DNA from: Methanomicrobiales archaeon
GTDB taxonomy: Archaea > Halobacteriota > Methanomicrobia > Methanomicrobiales > Methanospirillaceae
Assembly (NCBI GenBank): GCA_022841205.1
Contig: JALHCK010000004.1
Location: 62,001 to 126,000 of the forward strand
DNA: 64,000 bases
Direction: 5' to 3'
Under the pieces are notes generated by a model. It saw nothing but the letters and a program-made list of their open reading frames with translations, had not been told where the DNA came from and did not search any database. Position 1 is the stretch's first letter, and every line of letters starts with the position of its first letter. Shown piece by piece: positions 32,727 through 40,732 of this stretch. The position numbers and the translations under genes are program-made.

Positions 32727-35228
32727 ATGATCCTGGATCAGGAGAAGATAACCCGTATCAAGCGGCTGCTCAAGGCAAGACCCAAAGGACTTACCATCTC
32801 TGATATCTCCCATAATCTCAGGATCAACCGCAATTCCGTTGCAAAATACCTCGAAATCCTGCTCATCACCGGGCAGGTCGAGATGAGGATGTACGGGAAT
32901 GCGAAAGTATACTACCTTTCAAACCGGGTGCCCATCTCGTCGATGCTCCAGTTCGCAAATGAGCTCATCCTGATACTCGACAGCGATATGCGGGTGGTCG
33001 AGGCAAATGACAGTTTTCTCTCCTATTTCCCGATAGAAAAAGAAGACCTGATCGGAAGCATCATCTCTGCCACCCCGATCAACAGCGGGAACGGCTTCAG
33101 GCTTGACGATATTGCACGGTCGTCCCTGGAGACAGGGGAGATCTCCCATGAGATATCTCTCACGCGGGATGGAGCGATTAAGTATCTCCTCATCAAGGCC
33201 CTGCCAACCGTTTTTGATGACGGCACCAGGGGAATTACTTTCCTGTTTGAGGATATCACCGGAAAAAAAGAAGTCGAGGATCGCCTCAAGGTCAGTGAAG
33301 CGAAATACCGTGCAATCGTTGAGGATCAAACCGAGATGGTAAACCGGTTTGACAAGGATCTGAAAATCCTGTTTGTTAACCCATCAATAATTCAGTATTT
33401 CGGGGTGGAGGAAAAAGATCTGATCGGGAAGTCTATCCTCGAATCCATCCCTGAAGGGGAGCGGGACCTTGTTGAGAACCGGATAAGGAGCCTTTCGCCC
33501 GAAAACCCTCTCTGCGTCATCGAGCACCGGGTTATCGATACAAACGGAGAGTGCCAATGGTTTCAGTGGACAAACCGGGCCCTGTTTAACGAACAGGGAA
33601 ACCTGATCGAGTACCAGGGCGTAGGCAGGGATATAACCGAGCAGAAAAGATCCGAGGAGGCGATCCTGATAAGGAATTTTGCAATTGCATCATCGCTGAA
33701 CGGTATTGGCATTGCAGACCTGTCGGGAAATGTGACGTATGTCAACGTCGCATTCCTGACCATGTTCGGCTACGATGATGAGGCCGATGTCCTTGGAAAG
33801 CCAATCGAGATGTTTGCCCACGGCGATGCGAAGACATCCGGAGTTATACTGGAGGTAAAGAATTCGCTTGAGGAAAACGGCCAGTGGTCCGGGGAGGTCC
33901 TTGCCAGGACGAGGCAGGGTATCAACTTCAATGCGATTCTCAACGCCAGTGTTGTGCGTGACCAGTCAGGCTCCCCGCTCTGCCTGATGGCTTCGTTTTT
34001 TGATATAACTGATATCAAGAAGACCCGTGAAGAACTCCGGCTGAAGGATACGGCTATCGAGGGCTCGCTTACCTCGATGGCAATCTTTGATCGCGACTTC
34101 CGTCTGATTTATGCAAATAACATGTGGTTATCAGAATTCAGTCTCAATCTCAATTCTGTACAGGGAAAAATGGTCCCCGAAATCATTTCACTTGTCGGGG
34201 AGGTGGCTCCCACGTTTGAGGAAATCCTCCATCAGGTAAGGAAGGCAGGAAAGTGGAGCGGGGAGGTTACCGTGACAATGCCGGATGGAGAAATAAAATA
34301 TTTCAATGCGTCGAAACGATGTTCCTTCGATGAGGCTGGGACGATCCTTTACACCCTTGTCTCCCTGGTAAATATCACCGAATCCCGAAACATTGAATTG
34401 GCGCTGAAGAGCTCCCGCCAGAAGCTGTCAGAAACGATCGAGTTCATGCCCGATCCCACCTTCATTATCGACAGGGAGCACCGGGTCATTGCCTGGAACC
34501 GGGCGCTGGAGACCCTGACCGGGGTGAAACGGGACGAAGTGCTGGGTAAGAAGGATTTCCGGGAAGCGTTCTCCCTATTTGGCGATGAACGTCCCGTCCT
34601 GGTCGACATTCTCGATCTCCCCCCCCATGAACTTGCAAAAAAATACCCGAATGTGCGCCGTTTCGGCGACAGCATCTACGTAGAATCATTTGTGTCAGCG
34701 ATGAACTGCGGGAAGGGAGCATTCCTCTGGGGAAAGGCATCAGCATTCACCGACCATGAAGGCCGATCAATCGGTGCTATTGAATCGATCCGCGACATCT
34801 CTGCCTGGAAAAGGGCCCGGGAATCTATGCGTAAGGTGGATCCAACCGGAACAGCGGTTGCAGCACCCTCGGAGGGGGAAAAGCAGAAGGTCGAGAGCCT
34901 TTCCCGGATGCGGCAGGAACTGGAATCGGTCCTCGATCTTGTGGAAGAGGCGGTCCTGCTCACCGACAAAGCGGGAATGATCCTCTGGGCCAATGAGCGG
35001 TTTGTTGAACTGGTCGACGGAGACCGGCATATCGTGGTCGGTGCCCCTCTCTCCACGTTCTTTCCTGCAGATGAAGGGCAGATACTTGCGAGCCTCCCCG
35101 GTGAGGCACCGCTTCACATTACTCTCATCCCCCTTACCGGGAGCAGAGCTCTCCCGGTTGAGGCGCGGACTGCAGGCATTCCCCTGGAAGACAAACGGGT
35201 AGTGATACTCCAGAACACTCAGCCATGA
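32727..35228 (+). CDS. HTH and multi-PAS signalling protein without kinase domain
   Basis: An 833-residue predicted cytoplasmic sensor. It opens with a winged helix-turn-helix (about 1-60: RPKGLTISDISHNLRINRNSVAKYLEILL), followed by about six PAS/PAC modules: roughly 68-180, 185-305, 310-430, 435-550, 560-690 and 728-833. Repeated GxxEYQGVGRDITE-type and FEDITGKKEVEDRLK-type segments mark PAC ends. No histidine-kinase dimerisation box, HATPase or GGDEF signatures and no membrane helix are visible. The HTH-PAS design suggests a DNA-binding regulator governed by ligands or redox state. Such long PAS proteins are frequent in Methanomicrobiales; the stimulus is unknown. It is divergent from the orphan response regulator, with a 130-base spacer. 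Confidence 0.9.
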   Translation: MILDQEKITRIKRLLKARPKGLTISDISHNLRINRNSVAKYLEILLITGQVEMRMYGNAKVYYLSNRVPISSMLQFANELILILDSDMRVVEANDSFLSYFPIEKEDLIGSIISATPINSGNGFRLDDIARSSLETGEISHEISLTRDGAIKYLLIKALPTVFDDGTRGITFLFEDITGKKEVEDRLKVSEAKYRAIVEDQTEMVNRFDKDLKILFVNPSIIQYFGVEEKDLIGKSILESIPEGERDLVENRIRSLSPENPLCVIEHRVIDTNGECQWFQWTNRALFNEQGNLIEYQGVGRDITEQKRSEEAILIRNFAIASSLNGIGIADLSGNVTYVNVAFLTMFGYDDEADVLGKPIEMFAHGDAKTSGVILEVKNSLEENGQWSGEVLARTRQGINFNAILNASVVRDQSGSPLCLMASFFDITDIKKTREELRLKDTAIEGSLTSMAIFDRDFRLIYANNMWLSEFSLNLNSVQGKMVPEIISLVGEVAPTFEEILHQVRKAGKWSGEVTVTMPDGEIKYFNASKRCSFDEAGTILYTLVSLVNITESRNIELALKSSRQKLSETIEFMPDPTFIIDREHRVIAWNRALETLTGVKRDEVLGKKDFREAFSLFGDERPVLVDILDLPPHELAKKYPNVRRFGDSIYVESFVSAMNCGKGAFLWGKASAFTDHEGRSIGAIESIRDISAWKRARESMRKVDPTGTAVAAPSEGEKQKVESLSRMRQELESVLDLVEEAVLLTDKAGMILWANERFVELVDGDRHIVVGAPLSTFFPADEGQILASLPGEAPLHITLIPLTGSRALPVEARTAGIPLEDKRVVILQNTQP

Positions 35229-35251
35229 GATCCCCGGATTCGTGCCATTTC

Positions 35252-35746
35252 CTAGAGGTACTGGTTCTGGATGCCGATAACCTCCCCGCTGTCCCGGGCG
35301 CACGCATAGAGGCCAAGGGGCTCTTCGTTTAATTCGAGAAAGCGGGGGCCCCACTTCTGGGTAGCAAGAACAACGGCGGCCTGTTCCGGCTCACCGAGAA
35401 TTACCAGGGCCGCAGCGAAGGCCTCGACAGAAGTGAGCCGCCAGGGCCTGCCGAAATTGACAGGGTTGGCCGCGACCAGGAACGGGAGAGCACGGCGCCG
35501 TAAAAAACCCTGGACGGCACCCGTATCCAGTACCTCCCATGAGCAGTCGAGCACGGTCAGGGAGCGCGCAGGGCAGTCAGCGGGAGAGAGGGCCTTCTCG
35601 GCGGTTGGATCGAGCAGGATTGTTGTGCGGGGTATACGGGAGATCTTGGTAAGCACCTTCACCAGTCCGGAGCGCTCCATCCTCTTCACCGTGCATTTCC
35701 GTGGATCACAGCTGTTATCGCGGAAGGCATAGAGGGGGATCATCAT
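35252..35746 (-). CDS. tsr3: Tsr3-family rRNA aminocarboxypropyltransferase (DUF367)
   Basis: In eukaryotes Tsr3 adds an aminocarboxypropyl group from SAM to a hypermodified pseudouridine of small-subunit rRNA; archaeal homologues carry out a related step. The 164-residue protein has DPRKCTVKRM (conserved near the start), LLDPTAEKALSPAD, TVLDCSWE, RALPFLVAANPVNFGRPWRLTSVEAFAAAL, the SPOUT-like core, and KWGPRFLELN. Length matches archaeal DUF367. It lies between the PAS protein and the TudS-like fusion gene with no tight linkage. Confidence 0.92.
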   Translation of the reverse strand: MMIPLYAFRDNSCDPRKCTVKRMERSGLVKVLTKISRIPRTTILLDPTAEKALSPADCPARSLTVLDCSWEVLDTGAVQGFLRRRALPFLVAANPVNFGRPWRLTSVEAFAAALVILGEPEQAAVVLATQKWGPRFLELNEEPLGLYACARDSGEVIGIQNQYL

Positions 35747-35870
35747 CAGGTCTCCGTTAACACGCTGTATGTGGAGGCTCCGAATCCTTGAGTTTTGTCA
35801 TTGGAGAATACCGGTCGGGAGGAACCAGGATCGGTGGAACTATTGCGCCCGGATGCCAGATCGTGGATCA

Positions 35871-36728
35871 ATGTACGTTCTAATCTCCCCCTGTATCCTC
35901 AATCCCGGCCTGAGGGCACGGGGAATTACCCGTGGAGAAGATCTTGAATGGTACTCCCGGGCCCTAGAGCGGTGCCGGCGTTTCGGAATCGAAACCATCC
36001 CGCTCCCCTGTCCTGAGACACTGTACCTCGGCCCCGATCGCGAGCCGGCCATGTTCGTTTCGCGGCTGGACACGCCTGATTTTTTTCGCCTGCTTGGAAA
36101 CCTTGAAGCAGAAGTCCGGGCCATTATCGATGAGCGGGGCCCTCCGCTCTGCATAATCGGGGTCAATTCATCCCCGGCCTGTGGAGTCAATGCGACATAC
36201 TACGGCCCCGCCGGATCGACGAATGCGAAAAGGCCGGGAAGGGGAGCTTTTCTTGCCCGGTTCCCGGAGATACCGGCAATCGACGTTGAAGACTTTGCGC
36301 GGTTCCGGGTCTATCTTGCCGCCCCCCTCTTCTCGCGGGCAGAGAAGGAATACAATATCAGCCTCTTTGAAACCCTTTCTGCCCATTTTTTCGAGGTATA
36401 CCTCCCCCAGGAGGTTGGCGACGATACTGTCCATCGTGACAGGAGAGCGCACCAGGCGATCTTCGAACGGCACCTCGCAGTCCTCGGGGATACCGATATC
36501 GTTGTCGCAGTAATCGACGGTGCCGATGCCGATTCAGGGACATCCTGGGAGATGGGGTATGCCTACGCACGCGGGATTCCTGTCATCGCCATTCGGACCG
36601 ATTTCAGGATAGCAGGACACTACGAGCAGGTCAACCTCATGCTTGAACAATCCGCCCGCGTGGTCCGTTCGACTGAAGGGCTCCTTGCTGCCCTCAATGC
36701 TCCTCTGCTGCCTGAAGACCGCACGTAA
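35871..36728 (+). CDS. TudS-like iron-sulfur domain fused to nucleoside 2-deoxyribosyltransferase domain
   Basis: The ATG at 35871 is chosen because the frame upstream shows no similarity and starts inside tsr3's flank. The 285-residue protein has two parts. Residues 1-115 hold three cysteines in the pattern of DUF523/TudS thiouracil desulfidases: Cys8 in SPCILNPGLRARG, Cys47 in PLPCPE, and Cys104 in GVNSSPACGVN; in TudS these bind a [4Fe-4S] cluster. Residues 146-275 resemble nucleoside 2-deoxyribosyltransferases: VYLAAPLFSRAEKEYN, DGADADSGTSWEMGYAYARG with the likely nucleophile Glu227, and PVIAIRTDF. The combined function is unknown; salvage or repair of thiolated or modified nucleosides is a plausible guess. 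Confidence 0.75.
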   Translation: MYVLISPCILNPGLRARGITRGEDLEWYSRALERCRRFGIETIPLPCPETLYLGPDREPAMFVSRLDTPDFFRLLGNLEAEVRAIIDERGPPLCIIGVNSSPACGVNATYYGPAGSTNAKRPGRGAFLARFPEIPAIDVEDFARFRVYLAAPLFSRAEKEYNISLFETLSAHFFEVYLPQEVGDDTVHRDRRAHQAIFERHLAVLGDTDIVVAVIDGADADSGTSWEMGYAYARGIPVIAIRTDFRIAGHYEQVNLMLEQSARVVRSTEGLLAALNAPLLPEDRT

Positions 36729-36762
36729 ATACTGATATTTGCAGGAATCAGATATTCTGGGC

Positions 36763-37725
36763 ATGTCCAATATCACCATCGCGGTGATCGGCCCTGAAGG
36801 GTATGCAGGAGATCTTGGAAAAAGAGGGACGACTTCTGATATCACTTTCTACAACCAGAAGAAGGGTGAGAATACCATTACCTTCGTAGAACCGGTACGT
36901 TACCCGGATCGGCTCTCTTCCCTTTTCTTCACCGTTTCCATGGCCCATCGTGCGTTGCTTGTCGTCGACGAGATCGGCCCCGCATTTGGCGAGTGCGTTG
37001 TGATGCTCGATTGTGCCGGGATAAGAAAAGGGATGCTCATTCTCCGGAATTATATCACGCCCGGGCAGGTCGCCCCCCTTATCAAGGGGACAGTTGTCGA
37101 ACACTACGAACTGGTGCCCGATGAACGGGCGAGGATCAGGGAATACCTTATCAGGGAAGCCGAAGCCCTGCAGGAAGAGCCTGTGCATGGCGCAAGGGGG
37201 GCTGTGCCTGTCGACCATGCCTTCCCGGTCAAGGGTATTGGAGCAGTCGTTCTTGGCCAGGTGGTGAACGGCACGATATCCCGCCATGACACCCTCCGCA
37301 TATTCCCGACACAAAAGACGGCACAGGTTCGCTCTATCCAGAAGCACGATGACGATGCACTTTCTGCCGGCCCGGGAGACCGCGTCGGGGTTGCCCTGAA
37401 GGGAATCGAGGTCAATGATCTCGATCGGGGCCAGGTGCTCTCTGCCAGCGAATCCATCACTGTGTCTGCAACGCTCAGCGGGAGAGCAACGCTTGTCCGG
37501 TTCTGGCCATCGCCGCTTCGTGAGCAGATGGTAATCCACGTTGGTCACTGGATGCAGTTTGTTCCGGCAAAGGTGGCTTTCGTGGACAATTCAGGCGACT
37601 GGAAGCGGCCGCACATCACGCTCCGGACCGAGAAAGAAATCGTGTACTTCCCCGGGGACCAGGTTATCCTCCATAACCTTGATGGGGGAAAGCTCCGCGT
37701 GGCAGGGACCCTTGTCCCGGAATAA
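36763..37725 (+). CDS. SelB-like translation-factor paralogue with degenerate G domain
   Basis: About 320 residues from ATG 36763. The N-terminal 110 residues fit the space of a GTPase domain but lack its hallmarks: where GxxxxGK[ST] is expected there is VIGPEGYAGDLGKRGT, and no DxxG or NKxD can be seen. Residues from about 155 (FPVKGIGAVVLGQVVNGTI, then KTAQVRSIQKHDDD and GDRVGVALKGIE) match domain 2 of EF-Tu/SelB, and the last part (PAKVAFVDNSGDWKRPHITLRTEKEIVYFPGD) looks like domain 3. The protein therefore resembles the archaeal SelB-like group reported as GTPase-deficient. Whether it binds tRNA is unknown. Selenocysteine use is not suggested by other genes here. Confidence 0.75.
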   Translation: MSNITIAVIGPEGYAGDLGKRGTTSDITFYNQKKGENTITFVEPVRYPDRLSSLFFTVSMAHRALLVVDEIGPAFGECVVMLDCAGIRKGMLILRNYITPGQVAPLIKGTVVEHYELVPDERARIREYLIREAEALQEEPVHGARGAVPVDHAFPVKGIGAVVLGQVVNGTISRHDTLRIFPTQKTAQVRSIQKHDDDALSAGPGDRVGVALKGIEVNDLDRGQVLSASESITVSATLSGRATLVRFWPSPLREQMVIHVGHWMQFVPAKVAFVDNSGDWKRPHITLRTEKEIVYFPGDQVILHNLDGGKLRVAGTLVPE

Positions 37726-37786
37726 TTCCCTTTTCTTTCACGCAACCCTAATTTACCGGAAATGCTCATCTCATAATCAGGTTCCT

Positions 37787-38359
37787 ATGGCGCTTGGAAG
37801 CCTCATCCCCTGGATAATCGGCGGAATCATCCTCATTGTCGTGATCGGGTTCATCCTCTACGCAGTCGGGATATACAACCGCTTTTTCAGCCTGAAGAAT
37901 TCATCGGAAGCGACGCTTGGCCAGATACGGGTGGCCATGAAGAAACGGCTGGATATGATCGACCAGCTCCTCGGGGCGGTCAAGAGCTATGCGAAATTTG
38001 AGAAGGAGACCTTCGAGAAGGTTACGGCCATGCGGGCCAGTGTCGGGTCAGCCGGTCCTGGAGACCTCAACGAGATCGAACGCGCCTCCCGGTCCATTCT
38101 CGGGAGGCTCTTTGCGGTAGCCGAGAACTACCCCGACCTCAAGACAAACACGACGGTCATGAGCCTTATGGGCTCGGTGAAAGACGTTGAAGAGGAGATC
38201 GCCCGGCAACGGTACACCTACAATAACATCTCGCAGCAGTACAATACCCTCCGCGATATTATCCCCTCAAACATTATCGCACGGCTGCTGGGCCTTGAGA
38301 AGCTCCCGTATCTCGAGTTCGAAGAAGCTATCAGCACACCTCCCCGGATTGAGTTTTAA
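37787..38359 (+). CDS. LemA-family membrane protein
   Basis: A 190-residue protein with a single N-terminal membrane helix (about 6-28, PWIIGGIILIVVIGFILYAVG), then a long helical domain. YNRFFSLKNSSEATLGQIRVAMKKRLDMIDQLLGAVKSYAKFEKETFE is the LemA core, and ENYPDLKTNTTVMSLMGSVKDVEEEIARQRYTYN the second. The start at 37787 avoids the antisense extension. LemA proteins often pair with DUF2207 membrane proteins, as here (nine bases to the next start). The role, possibly in surface protein quality control or secretion, is not defined. C-terminus PPRIEF is typical. Confidence 0.9.
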   Translation: MALGSLIPWIIGGIILIVVIGFILYAVGIYNRFFSLKNSSEATLGQIRVAMKKRLDMIDQLLGAVKSYAKFEKETFEKVTAMRASVGSAGPGDLNEIERASRSILGRLFAVAENYPDLKTNTTVMSLMGSVKDVEEEIARQRYTYNNISQQYNTLRDIIPSNIIARLLGLEKLPYLEFEEAISTPPRIEF

Positions 38360-38368
38360 GAGTCTTCG

Positions 38369-40189
38369 ATGGTTGACGAAAAGCGGCAGATAGCCTTACT
38401 GGTCGCCGTGGCATTCGGCATCGGGATCGTCGCATGCATCATGGCGGTCGCGATACCGGGGCTTTTTGAAGGAGACCTGGTGATCGCCGATTACCAGGCA
38501 GAACTTGGAGAGGACGGAACGTTCACCGAACACTACACCTATGATGTAAAAACCGGCGGGAACTACCGGATGCTCTTCCGTTACTGGGAAGACCCCCTCT
38601 CTCTCGATCCGCTGAACAGGCCGTACATCGGATTCGGGGATATGGAGATCCCCCCTGGTACTATCGGATATATCAAGGAGCACGATGGGAAAGTGACCCT
38701 TACCGGAGGTGGTAGCCTGGCGGATGAATCATTTGTCCGGAAGATGGCCGAAAACAACGAAGCAGGGATATACAACCCGTCCTATTTCCCATCTGGGCGG
38801 TACGAGGTCACCTACCGGTATATCCTGCACCCTCCGCTGGAGTACGATGACCGGGATGTACACCTGAACCTTCGGCTGGTCGACCGGCATATACCTTACC
38901 GCAGCCTCGACATTTCCTTGCCGGCAGGGTTCGTTGAAAAGATTTATCCCCATCCTCCTTCTCTCCGGGTTACCGGCCGTGGAGACCGCGCTGTTGTTTC
39001 CGGATATATCGCTGCAGATGAAGGACTCGGGATCGAGATGCTGCTCTTTTCCAATGCACTGGAGACCATACCCGGGTTTCCGGTCCCTGTCGATGGTGTA
39101 AGGGAAAAGACCGAAGCTGCCAATCCATGGTATGCCATAATCCCCTCCCTCTCTGCCGCCCTCCTGCGGGTTCTCGGGTTTATAGCGGCTCTTGTCACCC
39201 CGGTCCTCCTCATTGCGACCTATTTCCGGTACGGGCGCGAGAAGGAATTCGTGGTTCCGGAATACCTCTCCACCACGCCCGATCCCCGGATGAAGCCCTG
39301 GGCGGTGAACCTGCTCTTTAAAGGCGATGCCCAGGTGTTTGACCAGGACGGGTATTATGCCACACTACTCGACCTGCACCGTAGGAAGATAATCACCATC
39401 ACCGAGGATGCCGGTGGGGCGAACATCCGGATCCGCCTGAATACGGTGTCATCCGATGACCCTTACGAACAGCGGGTGCTGGCCTTCCTTTCGGAAGTTG
39501 CACATGACGGGACCGTGAACTCAGCGGACCTGGGAGCCCTCGCCAGGAAGGCAAAGTCCGACCGGTCAGCGCAACTCCGGATGCTCTCTTACCAGCGTGA
39601 CCTTGCCATGGTGACAAGGAAGACTGACCCGGCACTCGTTACCCGGTATATCGTTGACGGGCGGGAACATCTCTTCCCAATCCTCCTCGCCGGTATCGCG
39701 TTCTGTGCCATCTCCCTCATACTGGTCATACCCATCCCGGTGCTCGCAGCTGCCCTTGTGCCGGCAATCGCGCTATTCGGCTCGGTAATCGTTCAGGCCG
39801 GTGTTGCCCTTGCCTTCCCCTCGACGCTCTTTGGCCAGTGGAAAGGCGACCGGTACCGTGAGAAGCTCGAATGGGATGCCTTTGCCCGTTTCCTGTCAGA
39901 TCTTGCCCTGATCCGGCAGTATTCCCCGGCAGACATCACCATGTGGGGTGAATGGCTGGTCTTCGGGACCGCCCTCGGTGTTGGTGACAAGGTGGAAAAA
40001 GCCATGAAGGAGCTTGATATCAGGATCCCGGAGACTATCATCCCGGTCACCGCCCATGGTCTCCAGGCAGCATTCGTCCCCGTGCTCTCCTTCTCGCCAC
40101 CCTCTCAGGGAGGCGGCGGTGGGGGGTTTGGCGGCGGAGGTTTTGGCGGTGGCGGAGGATTCGGCGGTGGGGGTGTCGGTGGGCGGTAA
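38369..40189 (+). CDS. DUF2207 membrane protein with glycine-rich C-terminus
   Basis: A 606-residue membrane protein. Membrane helix 1 (about 8-30), a large extracytoplasmic domain (31-260) rich in beta strands, a helix near 265-287, a soluble part (310-425) with the DUF2207 core, and a pair of helices near 427-475. The C-terminus is a low-complexity Gly/Phe tract that begins near residue 580, of the form GGGGFGGGG, a known feature of this family. It follows the lemA gene by nine bases, an arrangement seen in many bacteria and archaea. Function is unknown. Confidence 0.9.
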   Translation: MVDEKRQIALLVAVAFGIGIVACIMAVAIPGLFEGDLVIADYQAELGEDGTFTEHYTYDVKTGGNYRMLFRYWEDPLSLDPLNRPYIGFGDMEIPPGTIGYIKEHDGKVTLTGGGSLADESFVRKMAENNEAGIYNPSYFPSGRYEVTYRYILHPPLEYDDRDVHLNLRLVDRHIPYRSLDISLPAGFVEKIYPHPPSLRVTGRGDRAVVSGYIAADEGLGIEMLLFSNALETIPGFPVPVDGVREKTEAANPWYAIIPSLSAALLRVLGFIAALVTPVLLIATYFRYGREKEFVVPEYLSTTPDPRMKPWAVNLLFKGDAQVFDQDGYYATLLDLHRRKIITITEDAGGANIRIRLNTVSSDDPYEQRVLAFLSEVAHDGTVNSADLGALARKAKSDRSAQLRMLSYQRDLAMVTRKTDPALVTRYIVDGREHLFPILLAGIAFCAISLILVIPIPVLAAALVPAIALFGSVIVQAGVALAFPSTLFGQWKGDRYREKLEWDAFARFLSDLALIRQYSPADITMWGEWLVFGTALGVGDKVEKAMKELDIRIPETIIPVTAHGLQAAFVPVLSFSPPSQGGGGGGFGGGGFGGGGGFGGGGVGGR

Positions 40190-40267
40190 CCCTTTCAGGC
40201 ACGGCCCGGTGCCACCATGAACCGGTTTATGTTCTCAAAGCATGCAGGAGGATTGGAGTTTTAGATC

Positions 40268-40732
40268 ATGCGTTATTCTGAAGGGAGCCTGGGAAGGGTG
40301 TTCTTCGTCAGGGTGGACCACGGCGAGGACATGCTCGGGACGCTCAGGACCTTTATCGCAGAACAGGGTGTCAGTACCGGAATAATCCATTTTATCGGTG
40401 CCTTAGCAGAAGGAAGGATCGTTACCGGGCCGGAAAAGCCAGTCCTCCCGCCGGAACCCTCCCTGCAGTCTTTCTCTGGAGGATGGGATGTCCTTGGCAT
40501 TGCAACCATCACCCCCGGTCCCCATGGACCCCATCTCCATTACCATGCCTCGGCCGGCAGGGGGCGGGATGCTCTCACCGGCTGTCTCCGTGAAAAGGCC
40601 GGGACGTTTATCATCATCGAGGCGGTGGTGTTCGAGATTATCGGGACCGATATCCGGCGCCGCTACGATCCCATCACCGGGATGGACCTGCCCTTCCCGG
40701 AACCCCGCAAACGATCTGCAGGCAACCAATGA
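40268..40732 (+). CDS. PPC-domain (DUF296) DNA-binding-like protein
   Basis: A 154-residue protein that spans a single PPC/DUF296 domain. Conserved features are MRYSEGSLGRVFFVRVDHGEDMLGTLRTFI at the start, GIIHFIGALAEGRI, and GPHLHYHASAGRGRDALTGCL with a histidine cluster that may bind a metal. Plant PPC domains bind A/T-rich DNA, but single-domain archaeal members are poorly studied and may be enzymes. The stop overlaps the start of the YgiQ-type gene by four bases, implying shared translation. Confidence 0.88.
   Translation: MRYSEGSLGRVFFVRVDHGEDMLGTLRTFIAEQGVSTGIIHFIGALAEGRIVTGPEKPVLPPEPSLQSFSGGWDVLGIATITPGPHGPHLHYHASAGRGRDALTGCLREKAGTFIIIEAVVFEIIGTDIRRRYDPITGMDLPFPEPRKRSAGNQ

Noticed and set aside
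36748..37548. Minus-strand 266-codon frame opposite the SelB-like gene
   Set aside because: Antisense shadow of a gene whose coding strand shows clear EF-Tu-like domains.
39834..39850. Origin-box-like gccagtggaaaggcg inside the DUF2207 gene
   Set aside because: It encodes GQWKGD in frame, lacks the trailing G-run context and is a chance match to a short core.
40100..40189. Gly/Phe repeat at the end of the DUF2207 gene considered as a DNA repeat
   Set aside because: It is the normal low-complexity C-terminus of this family, so not a separate element.
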